Part shown: positions 14,305-20,575 of the stretch, piece after piece
Layout: each line of letters opens with the position of its first letter
Position numbering within the stretch: position 1 is the stretch's first letter
Translations under genes and position numbers: made by a program
Notes under the pieces: model-generated
What the model was told of the DNA's origin: nothing
The model's input: the letters and a program-made list of their open reading frames with translations, nothing else
Databases searched by the model: none
Assembly (NCBI GenBank): GCA_021826655.1
Contig: JAKAZC010000009.1
Coordinates: 1 to 21,373, forward strand
DNA length: 21,373 nucleotides
DNA from: Actinomycetes bacterium
GTDB taxonomy: Bacteria; Actinomycetota; Acidimicrobiia; Acidimicrobiales; RAAP-2
Direction of reading: 5' to 3'

Positions 14305-14310
14305 TAGAGT
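14305..14310 (+). promoter_or_regulatory. -10 box of unknown 135-residue gene (leaderless candidate)
   Basis: TAGAGT followed by five bases (TTCGC) and the ATG at 14316. No room for a Shine-Dalgarno. Confidence 0.5.
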
Positions 14311-14315
14311 TTCGC

Positions 14316-14723
14316 ATGACCCTGAGCAAGGCCAAGACCACGCCGCTCGGAACGCGGACGTGGTGTGGGACCGAAGGTGCCGGCGAATTCGTGGACCACT
14401 TCCTCGCTGCCATGTTCGCCGATCGCACGGCAGACGCCATGACCTTCCTCGAACCCGACCTCGGACGTCGCAGCTACGGCCACATCCGGGAGGCACTCGC
14501 GTTCCTCGAGGGTGAGCAGTGGATGTACGTCCCTACCGCGGGTCGGACGCCGGAGGGCTGCGAGGTCGTCCGGTTCGTCCATCTGAACGCACCGTCGGGA
14601 ACCGCACACCGTGCCAGGCCCATCGCACTGGGCATGGTCGACTTCGAGATCCAGGACCTCGGATCCCGGTCGATCCACCGCATCGGACCGAAGCGGTGGG
14701 AGGCGACGGACCTCACCCCCTGA
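14316..14723 (+). CDS. Protein of unknown function, 135 residues
   Basis: I do not recognise this protein. It has a helical N-terminal half (EFVDHFLAAMFADRTADAMTFLEPDLGRRSYGHIREALAFLEG) and a beta-rich C-terminal half (VVRFVHLN, ARPIALGMVDFEIQDLG, SIHRIGPKRWEA). A helix pair followed by strands at this length would suit an NTF2/SnoaL-like cone fold, but no catalytic pattern is present to support that, so it is only a guess. Third codon positions are strongly G/C and the ATG follows a TAGAGT box by five bases, which favours a real gene over the antisense frame covering the same DNA. It lies between rpsT and the convergent yedK with a likely shared terminator. Confidence 0.6.
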   Translation: MTLSKAKTTPLGTRTWCGTEGAGEFVDHFLAAMFADRTADAMTFLEPDLGRRSYGHIREALAFLEGEQWMYVPTAGRTPEGCEVVRFVHLNAPSGTAHRARPIALGMVDFEIQDLGSRSIHRIGPKRWEATDLTP

Positions 14724-14742
14724 CCACCGTGCCCACGACTGC

Positions 14743-14767
14743 CGGTGGGACGTGGGTGCACCCACCG
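14743..14767. terminator. Bidirectional terminator between convergent genes
   Basis: CGGTGGG (14743-14749) can pair with CCCACCG (14761-14767). A competing perfect 14-base palindrome GTGGGTG-CACCCAC lies at 14752-14765. Both sit between the stops of the 135-residue gene and yedK. Confidence 0.5.
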
Positions 14768-14772
14768 CCCGT

Positions 14773-15513
14773 TCAGTCCCCGGTCGCGGCCTCGATCAAC
14801 CCGGGGCCGTCGTTGCGCACGTTTCCCACTTCCCGACCGACCGGCCGGTGCACCAGCGTCCCCTCCGGCGCCGGGACGAGCAGTGACTCGAGGTCGGGCG
14901 TGTCCTCGTTGGCTCCGTCGAGCCACTGACCGAGCACCTCGGGCTCCAGGATGACGGGCATCCGGTTGTGGATGTCCCCCATGTCCGGCCCGGCCGCGGT
15001 GGTGATGACCGTGCAGGTGCGCAGCGCGGGCCGCTCCCCGGTGGTCGCGTCCCGGGACCCGTGACCACCCCACCACTGCTCCCACAGTCCGGCCAATGCC
15101 AGCGGTCGACCGTCGGCCCGGGTGAAGTAGTAGGGCCGCTTCGCCGCGCCCTTCGCCGGTGTCCACTCGTAGAACCCGTCGGCCACGACGGCGAGCCGGC
15201 GGGCGGTGAACGCGGCGCGGAACGATGGCTTGGTCGCCACCGTCTCGGCCCGGGCGTTGAAGGTGCGGTTACCCACCGACGGGTCCGTCGCCCACGACGG
15301 CACCAGTCCCCACCGGTAGGAGCCGAGCTCCCGGTGGCCACCGTCCGCGGGGCCGCCCGCACCGCCGGGTACGTCGGCGACGGCGACGACCGAACGCATG
15401 GGCCCGATGTTCCAGCTCGGACGACCGCCGGGTTCGACGTCGAGCGCCAACTGCGCGTCGAACACCCGGGCCAGGAAGTCGGGTTCCGAGTAGAGGGCGA
15501 TCCGTCCACACAT
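14773..15513 (-). CDS. yedK: SOS-response-associated protein YedK (SRAP/HMCES family)
   Basis: SRAP-domain protein that forms a thiazolidine cross-link with abasic sites in single-stranded DNA and shields them. The family needs Cys2 exposed after Met removal; the protein begins MCGRIALYSEP, which fixes the start at ATG 15513. Other conserved positions are present: SWNIGP (Asn35), FNARAET (Asn86, Arg88, Glu90), DGFYEWTP (Glu116) and DIHNRMPVIL (His182). Length is 246 residues, normal for bacteria. A TAGGCT box lies nine bases before the ATG, with the downstream end of the neighbouring lipoprotein gene forming its -35 region. No LexA box is recognised nearby, so SOS control is not shown by the sequence. 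Confidence 0.96.
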   Translation of the reverse strand: MCGRIALYSEPDFLARVFDAQLALDVEPGGRPSWNIGPMRSVVAVADVPGGAGGPADGGHRELGSYRWGLVPSWATDPSVGNRTFNARAETVATKPSFRAAFTARRLAVVADGFYEWTPAKGAAKRPYYFTRADGRPLALAGLWEQWWGGHGSRDATTGERPALRTCTVITTAAGPDMGDIHNRMPVILEPEVLGQWLDGANEDTPDLESLLVPAPEGTLVHRPVGREVGNVRNDGPGLIEAATGD

Positions 15514-15522
15514 CGTGCGTCC

Positions 15523-15528
15523 AGCCTA
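15523..15528 (-). promoter_or_regulatory. -10 box of yedK
   Basis: TAGGCT on the minus strand, nine bases before the ATG, whose position is fixed by the catalytic Cys2. The transcript would have a leader of only about 0-3 bases. Confidence 0.5.
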
Positions 15529-15529
15529 C

Positions 15530-15556
15530 GACCGGTCCGGCGCGGGCGGACCGGTC
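15530..15556 (-). terminator. Terminator of binding-protein gene, 9-bp perfect inverted repeat
   Basis: GACCGGTCC-N9-GGACCGGTC, a perfect 9-base inverted repeat overlapping the TGA of the lipoprotein gene and ending one base before the yedK -10 box. It is a strong GC-rich stem without T-tract, and also occupies the yedK -35 region. Confidence 0.65.
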
Positions 15557-16880
15557 ACTTCCTGGGCGGGTAGTAGTAGTAGGGCGCGTCGCACCGGTAG
15601 CCGTGGCTCGGACCGCTGACGGGAGGGTCGTCCAGGCGCTGGAACTTGCCCTGGACGATCTGCGAGATGACGTAGCAATTGGCCGGGACCTTGCCCGCCG
15701 GATTCGCAGTTGCGATCAGGTTGCCACCGTCGAACGAGGTGATCTTGGCCAGTTGCCGGAGGACCGCACCCCGCGTCGGATGGGCGCCCGCGGCCCGCAG
15801 GCCCTGTGTGAACAGTTCGGCCGACAACCACCCGAAGAGGGTGTAGAGGTCGGGCTTGAACCCGGGTGACGCCTTCTGGACCCAGGTCAGGAAGGTGCTC
15901 ACCGCGGGGATGGTCGACGCGTCCTCACCGAGGAACAGCGATGTGAGGCCCTCCATGTAGGCGCCGTCGATGGCGGCCGCCCCGCCCGAGTCCGGCACCA
16001 GTGACTCCGAGTAGGTGGAGACACCGAAGACCAGTTGGGGGTGGAAGTTCTGCTGGTCCAGCGCCTTGACGACGGCGGCCGCGTAGTTGGCCGGCATCTG
16101 CTCGAGGAAGAGGATCTTCACCCCGGCCTGGCGCATCGCGATCACATTCTGGGTGAAGTCGGTCTGGGTGATGTCGAATTGGGGGTCGTAGACCACCTTG
16201 TAGCCGATGGACTGCATGGCCGCCTTCTCCCCACCCCACTTGGTGATGGCCGACGGTTGGTCGGCGATGAGGGCGCCGGCGCCCCGCACATCGGCCGGGT
16301 ACTTCGACTTGAAGTACTCGAGCGGCCCGAGCTCCCAGCCCACCGCGCCCGGGTCGGGGCTGAACACGTTGGGCAGGTCGGACAACGCCTGGCTGAGCGG
16401 CACGGTCACGTCGGGTAGTCCCGGGTTGGCCGAGACCACCGTCTCGCCATAGCTGTCCTGGAGCGAGAACCCGCCCACGGCGGCGAAGTCCTTCTGGAGC
16501 ACCTGCTCGTGCGCCTGCTTGTTGGGTGCGCCCTGGTATCCGTCGTCGTAGGAGTCGACCAGGAGCTGGCGACCGTTGACCCCACCCTGGGAATTCACGT
16601 ACTCGGCATAGGCCTGGGTGCCGACGAGGGCCCCTTTGAACAGCCCCGCGAACAACGTCGACACGTTGCCGATGGTCACCGTCGACGACGTGATGCCGGT
16701 CGTGTCACTGAACGCGGATGCCGGGATCCCCGACGTGCCGGCCGTCGACCGGTTGGCCGCCGGTTGCGACGTTGTGGAGGAGCAGGCGGTCAGGGTGCCG
16801 GCCAGGACGAGCCCCGTCACCGCCAGAACCGTGGCCTGGCGCCTCCGTCCCCTCCACCGGAGTTGGGCTACTCGTTGCAT
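15555..16880 (-). CDS. Substrate-binding lipoprotein, Leu/Ile/Val-type ABC transporter
   Basis: A 441-residue type I periplasmic-binding-fold protein (Peripla_BP_6, LivK-like). Residues 1-14 are Arg rich, 16-30 hydrophobic, and the lipobox LTAC ends at Cys33, so it is a membrane-anchored lipoprotein followed by a Ser/Thr linker. The mature part begins SSTVTIGNVSTLFAGLFKGALVGTQAYAEYVNSQGGVNGRQL, the typical opening of LIV-type receptors, with two lobes (VTVPLSQALSDLPNVFS; VVYDPQFDITQTDFTQNVIAMRQAGVKILFL). The C-terminus carries YYYYPPRK. ATG 16880 has a strong Shine-Dalgarno (GGGGGAG). No permease or ATPase gene is in the window. It probably takes up a carboxylate or amino-acid-like solute; proximity to the catabolic operon suggests that substrate, which is inference. 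Confidence 0.9.
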   Translation of the reverse strand: MQRVAQLRWRGRRRQATVLAVTGLVLAGTLTACSSTTSQPAANRSTAGTSGIPASAFSDTTGITSSTVTIGNVSTLFAGLFKGALVGTQAYAEYVNSQGGVNGRQLLVDSYDDGYQGAPNKQAHEQVLQKDFAAVGGFSLQDSYGETVVSANPGLPDVTVPLSQALSDLPNVFSPDPGAVGWELGPLEYFKSKYPADVRGAGALIADQPSAITKWGGEKAAMQSIGYKVVYDPQFDITQTDFTQNVIAMRQAGVKILFLEQMPANYAAAVVKALDQQNFHPQLVFGVSTYSESLVPDSGGAAAIDGAYMEGLTSLFLGEDASTIPAVSTFLTWVQKASPGFKPDLYTLFGWLSAELFTQGLRAAGAHPTRGAVLRQLAKITSFDGGNLIATANPAGKVPANCYVISQIVQGKFQRLDDPPVSGPSHGYRCDAPYYYYPPRK

Positions 16881-16953
16881 CGTGGTCTCCCCCTTGTGGT
16901 TGCGGCACCGGCAGGTCATGGACCCGTCCCCCCGGAACGGTGCGATCTGGGGA

Positions 16954-16959
16954 ACTCTA
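16954..16959 (-). promoter_or_regulatory. -10 box of binding-protein gene
   Basis: TAGAGT on the minus strand, 73 bases before the ATG, embedded in the 8-base palindrome CTCTAGAG. Gives a leader of about 65 bases including the ribosome-binding site; the gene can therefore be expressed apart from the upstream operon. Confidence 0.45.
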
Positions 16960-16992
16960 GAGAACGGCGGCCCCCGGCGCGTGGCGGGCGGT

Positions 16993-17718
16993 TCATTCGG
17001 ACCCCTCGTGGCGCGTACGCATGCGATGGAGAGCGGCGATCTTGTCCCGGTCGATGTTGACGAACTCACCGGTCGCCTCGACGGTCACCTTCCCGTTCTG
17101 CAGCAGCACACCCCGGCTGTGGGTCCGGCGTTCGGTGACCTCGGTCACCTGGGCCTCGAACAACGACTCCACCCCGATGAGGGTGGGCCTCCGGTACCGG
17201 ACGGTCAGCTCGACCGTCGGGCCCGCCGCGTCGGCCAGTACGTTCGCCGCCGTCAGGATGATGTCGAAGGCGGCGGCAAGGGCTGCCCCGTGAACCCACC
17301 CCGGCGCACCTTCGTAGGTCGGCGAGAAGACGGCCCGACCACGCGCCACCGGCGGGTCGAACCAGAGTTCGACGGGTGGGGCCAGCGGATTGCACGGACC
17401 TGCCACCATGTCGAAGGGCATGGAGTCGGTGAGGCTGGACCGCTCCTCGATCGTCACGTCGTACCCGGCAAACCTCGGCACCGGCTCGCTGTCGTCGGGG
17501 ACGGCGAACTCCAGCGCGTCCGCCGCCGCTGCGACCCGCCCGGCGACGTCGGCCAGCACGCCGGGTGGCGGTGCGGACGTCACGGTCAGCTCCATGAGGC
17601 GGCGCACGGCGGCGGCCAGTTCCTCGCGTCCGCCGCCGCTCCACGGCCGTCCCGGCGGACCGGTCCGCCGGGGCTTCTCGCCCGGACCCGACCCGTCGGG
17701 CACAGACACGTCAGCCAT
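16993..17718 (-). CDS. PaaI/4HBT-type hotdog-fold acyl-CoA thioesterase
   Basis: A 241-residue protein. The first 75 residues are a charged, partly helical region with no recognised domain. From about 95 a single hotdog domain follows: DSMPFDMVAGPCNPLAPPVEL, then GAPGWVHGAALAAAFDIILTAAN with His143 and Asp152 on the hotdog helix, and strands VELTVRYRRPTLIG and VLLQNGKVTVEATGEFV. Members hydrolyse acyl-CoA thioesters released in catabolic pathways. ATG 17718 overlaps the LLM gene by eight bases, so it is the last gene of the operon that starts beyond the right edge. It would free CoA from dead-end or product esters; the actual acyl group is unknown. Long N-terminal part compared with PaaI is unusual but seen in actinobacterial paralogues. 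Confidence 0.85.
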   Translation of the reverse strand: MADVSVPDGSGPGEKPRRTGPPGRPWSGGGREELAAAVRRLMELTVTSAPPPGVLADVAGRVAAAADALEFAVPDDSEPVPRFAGYDVTIEERSSLTDSMPFDMVAGPCNPLAPPVELWFDPPVARGRAVFSPTYEGAPGWVHGAALAAAFDIILTAANVLADAAGPTVELTVRYRRPTLIGVESLFEAQVTEVTERRTHSRGVLLQNGKVTVEATGEFVNIDRDKIAALHRMRTRHEGSE

Positions 17719-18565
17719 GTGCGCCGCCGAACCGCCCGACGAAGTGGGCCTGCGCGTCGAGCACGGCCAGCACCTCGGAGCGGCTGCCCGCCGGCACCCG
17801 CAGGACCACCTCGTCGACGCCGAGCCCGGCGAAATGCTCGAGCTTGGCGTCGGTCGGGACAGTGCCGCAGGGCAGCACCTGGGCACCGTCCGGATCCCGT
17901 CCGGCGTCGTCGAAGACTCGGCGGAGCCGGGGTATGGCGTCACCCAGGCCCGAGCCCCCGATGGGCATCCAGCCGTCGCCGTAGTCGGCGATGGCGGCGA
18001 AGTTGGCGGCGGTGGCGCCGCCGCCCAGGAACACCGGCACCCGACCCCGGACCGGTTTGGGCCAGCTGAAGCACGGGTCGAGGCTCACGAACTCGCCGTG
18101 GTACTCGGCCTGCTCGTCACGCCACAGGGCCTGCATGCACAGGACATGGTCCCGGGCCACCCGCCGTCGGGCGGCGAAGTCCACCCCGTGGTCGGCGGCC
18201 TCGTCGCGGTTCCAACCGAAGCCGATGCCGAGTACGGCGCGTCCGCCACTCAGGTGGTCGAGCGTGGCCACCTGCTTGGCCAACACGATGGGGTCGTGTT
18301 GGGCTGCCAGTACGACACCGGTACCGAGTTGCAACTGCATCGTCACCGGAACTGCCGTGGCCAGGGCCACGAACGGGTCGAGGCTGCGCCGGTAGTCATC
18401 GACCCGGACCCCCTCGACGAGGGCCGGCGGAGTGTCGGCCCGGACAGGGAGGTGCGTGTGCTCGGGAAGGTAGAGGGAGGTGAAGCCCCGCTCCTCGGCC
18501 TCGCGGGCCAGTTCGGCCGGCGCCAGGTCGCGGTCGGTCAGGAAGCAGGTGATGCCCAGTCGCAC
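17711..18565 (-). CDS. LLM-class (F420-type) oxidoreductase
   Basis: A 284-residue TIM-barrel protein of the luciferase-like monooxygenase family. Marks: LAREAEERGFTSLYLPEHTHLP near the N-terminus, LQLGTGVVLAAQHDPIVLAKQVATLDHLSGGRAVLGIGFGWNRDEAADHG in the middle and VPVFLGGGATAANFAAIADYGDGWMPI towards the C-terminus, all typical of the actinobacterial F420-dependent subgroup (TIGR03619-like). It may act as dehydrogenase, reductase or monooxygenase on a pathway intermediate; FMN cannot be excluded as cofactor. GTG 18565 starts four bases after the hydratase stop, and the 3' end overlaps the thioesterase start by eight bases. Confidence 0.9.
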   Translation of the reverse strand: MRLGITCFLTDRDLAPAELAREAEERGFTSLYLPEHTHLPVRADTPPALVEGVRVDDYRRSLDPFVALATAVPVTMQLQLGTGVVLAAQHDPIVLAKQVATLDHLSGGRAVLGIGFGWNRDEAADHGVDFAARRRVARDHVLCMQALWRDEQAEYHGEFVSLDPCFSWPKPVRGRVPVFLGGGATAANFAAIADYGDGWMPIGGSGLGDAIPRLRRVFDDAGRDPDGAQVLPCGTVPTDAKLEHFAGLGVDEVVLRVPAGSRSEVLAVLDAQAHFVGRFGGAHG

Positions 18566-18569
18566 GGGC

Positions 18570-19343
18570 TCAGTCCCCGAGTCCGGCGGCCAACTGCGCC
18601 CCGGGGTTGACCATCGGGTCCGCGAACAGGGCGGCGAAGGCGGCCTCCTCGCGGCCGCGGGCCTCGGTGACGGCGGTGCCCCGGCCGGCCAGCATCAACC
18701 GCTTGATCCGCCGGGTGGCGTGGCTCGGGAACGAGGCGACGGTGCGGGCCAACTCGAGCGTCTCGGCCAGCACCGTCCCGTCCGGGCAGGTGCGAAGGGC
18801 GAGTCCGGAGGCCACCGCGACGTCAGCGGTGATCCACGCCGAGGCGAGGAGGGCGGCGGACGCCTGCTGCCACCCCATCCGAGCCGGCAGGAGCACGCTG
18901 GAGCCGGCCTCGGGCGGAACCCCCATCTCGGCGAACGGCACCCGGAGCCGGGCACCCTCGTCCATCAGCACCAGGTCGACGTGGCCCAGGATCGAGAAGC
19001 CGAGTCCCATGCCGACACCATGGACCGCCGCGAGCAGAGGCTTGTCGAACCGCTGGAGCAGATCGAGCAGCTCCTGGAATCCGGTGCCGGCTCCCTCCGC
19101 ACCGGCGCCGGTGGCGATGGCGACCATCTCGTGCAGGTCCTGACCCGAGGTGAACGCCGGGCCACGTCCGGTCAGCACCACGGCGTGGACGTCCTCGTCG
19201 TCCAGTGCACCGGACAGGGCACCGGCCACCGCCCGGTACATGGCCGCGTCGAAGGCATTGCGGGCCTCGGGCCGATCGAAGGCGATGACCAGGACCTCGT
19301 CGAGGAATTCGAGCTCGATCCGGTGGTCGTCGTGGGGGCTCAC
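18570..19343 (-). CDS. Enoyl-CoA hydratase/isomerase (crotonase family)
   Basis: A 257-residue crotonase-fold protein. The oxyanion-hole segments are RGPAFTSGQDLHEM (60-73) and AAVHGVGMGLGFSI (105-118); Glu145 in VPPEAGSSVLLP takes the place of a catalytic Glu, while the second hydratase Glu is not obvious, so isomerase or other crotonase chemistry is as likely as hydration. The segment LLQRFDKPLLAAVHG is also typical. GTG 19343 is chosen as the nearest start after the SDR stop, giving a 22-base gap and the usual IELEFLDEVLVIAFDRPEARNAFD beginning; the frame is open further upstream inside the SDR gene. Probably processes an unsaturated acyl-CoA in the pathway of this operon. Confidence 0.92.
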   Translation of the reverse strand: MSPHDDHRIELEFLDEVLVIAFDRPEARNAFDAAMYRAVAGALSGALDDEDVHAVVLTGRGPAFTSGQDLHEMVAIATGAGAEGAGTGFQELLDLLQRFDKPLLAAVHGVGMGLGFSILGHVDLVLMDEGARLRVPFAEMGVPPEAGSSVLLPARMGWQQASAALLASAWITADVAVASGLALRTCPDGTVLAETLELARTVASFPSHATRRIKRLMLAGRGTAVTEARGREEAAFAALFADPMVNPGAQLAAGLGD

Positions 19344-19365
19344 GCCGCGCGCTCGCGTCGTGCCG

Positions 19366-20142
19366 TCACGGGCGGACCACCTGGCCGCCGTCGACGTTGA
19401 ACACGTGACCGGTGATCCACGACGCCTCGTCGGAAAGCAGGAAGAGGCACATCCCCACCAGGTCCGAGGGCTGTCCCATTCGCTTGAGCGCGAGCCCGGC
19501 CAGGATCGGCTGCATGAAGGCGTCGGGCACCACCGTCCGCGACGCCTCGGTATCGGTCGGACCGGGGGCGATGGCATTGGTCCGGATGTTCGATCCACCG
19601 AGTTCGTGGGCCATCTGCTGGGTGATCGAGTTCACACCGGCCTTGGCCAGGCCGTAGAACCCGGCGTACATGTAGGCGGCGGTCGACGACTGGTTGACGA
19701 TCGCGCCGCCTCCCCGCTCCTTCATCGCCGGATAGCAGGCCCGGACGCAGTTGAGGGCGCCGAGCATGTTCACCGACAGGAACCGGTTGAGGTACTCCCA
19801 GTCCACAGTGAGCAGCAGGTCGAGCTTCATGCCGCCGAAGATGGCGGCGTTGTTGACCAGGTAGTCGATTCCGCCGAACTCGGCGACGGTCGTCGCGGCC
19901 ATCGACTCGGCCGTGGCCGGGTCGGCAACGTCGACGGCCACGCCGAGCGCCGAACCCCCCGAGGAACGGATCCCCTCGGCGACGGCGGCTGCATTGTCGG
20001 CGTCGATGTCGGCCACGACGACCGAGGCCCCTGCAGCGGCGAGCGCCTCGGCGTACGCCTGGCCGATGCCTCCGGCAGAACCGGTGACGATGGCCACCTT
20101 CCCGTTGAAGTCGAACGTCGTGGTGGGTGCAGTGTCGGTCAT
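19366..20142 (-). CDS. Short-chain dehydrogenase/reductase (SDR, classical)
   Basis: A 258-residue classical SDR. Cofactor loop TGSAGGIG (20-27) with Asp45 at the end of the second strand, which favours NAD(H) over NADP(H); NNAA (97-100); active-site Ser152/153 in NQSSTAA; Tyr163 and Lys167 in YGLAK; the C-terminal GHVFNVDGGQVV is standard. It would oxidise a secondary alcohol or reduce a ketone of the pathway intermediate. ATG 20142 overlaps the stop of the upstream carboxymuconolactone-decarboxylase-like gene by four bases (ATGA), showing tight coupling. Confidence 0.95.
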   Translation of the reverse strand: MTDTAPTTTFDFNGKVAIVTGSAGGIGQAYAEALAAAGASVVVADIDADNAAAVAEGIRSSGGSALGVAVDVADPATAESMAATTVAEFGGIDYLVNNAAIFGGMKLDLLLTVDWEYLNRFLSVNMLGALNCVRACYPAMKERGGGAIVNQSSTAAYMYAGFYGLAKAGVNSITQQMAHELGGSNIRTNAIAPGPTDTEASRTVVPDAFMQPILAGLALKRMGQPSDLVGMCLFLLSDEASWITGHVFNVDGGQVVRP

Positions 20143-20552
20143 GATCCGGTCTCCTCGCTCGTGGACGGTGCCGTGGCGGCGGCCGCCCGACGTCGGCTGA
20201 TGATCTTCTCGGCGGCGCCGCTCATCCCGGTCGACAGGGGCCAGCCGACATAGTGCGTCAGGTGCAGCACGAGTTCGCGCAGCTGCTCCTCGGTGAGCTC
20301 ACCACGCTCGAGGGCCGCGTCGAACTGGATCTCCAGCAGGCCGGGCAGGTTCTGGGCGGCCAGCACCCCGATCGTCGCCAGTCGACGGTCGCGGAGGTCG
20401 AGCGCCTCGCGGGTCCAGATGGTTCCGAACAGGTGGTCGACGGTGACGTCGACGTACGGGCCCTCCAGGTCGGCAGGGTCCACGGTGAACCCGTAGACCT
20501 CCTGCATCTTCGCCATGCCCGCGACCCGTGCGTCCGCTGACTCCCCACTCAT
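20139..20552 (-). CDS. Carboxymuconolactone decarboxylase-like protein (PcaC/AhpD fold)
   Basis: A 137-residue all-helical protein of the CMD family: LFGTIWTREALDLRDRRLATIGVLAAQN, then ELRELVLHLTHYVGWPLSTGMSGAAEKI, which matches the PcaC type with its conserved His and GWP segment. It lacks the CxxC pair of AhpD peroxidase partners, so a lyase or decarboxylase-like role is likelier than redox. The ATG at 20552 is preferred because a GGGGGAG ribosome-binding site precedes it by about ten bases; a GTG at 20579 that overlaps the dehydrogenase stop (GTGA) would add nine residues. It is second in the operon, between the aldehyde dehydrogenase and SDR. Confidence 0.87.
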   Translation of the reverse strand: MSGESADARVAGMAKMQEVYGFTVDPADLEGPYVDVTVDHLFGTIWTREALDLRDRRLATIGVLAAQNLPGLLEIQFDAALERGELTEEQLRELVLHLTHYVGWPLSTGMSGAAEKIISRRRAAAATAPSTSEETGS

Positions 20553-20575
20553 CGTCTCGTCACTCCCCCGCGCGC

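Noticed and set aside
13815..14765. Minus-strand open frame opposite rpsT and the 135-residue gene
   Set aside because: It overlaps certain rpsT antisense and shows no family features; codon third positions favour the plus strand.
16955..16962. CTCTAGAG palindrome as an operator
   Set aside because: Eight bases only and partly explained by the TAGAGT -10 box; not enough to claim a binding site.
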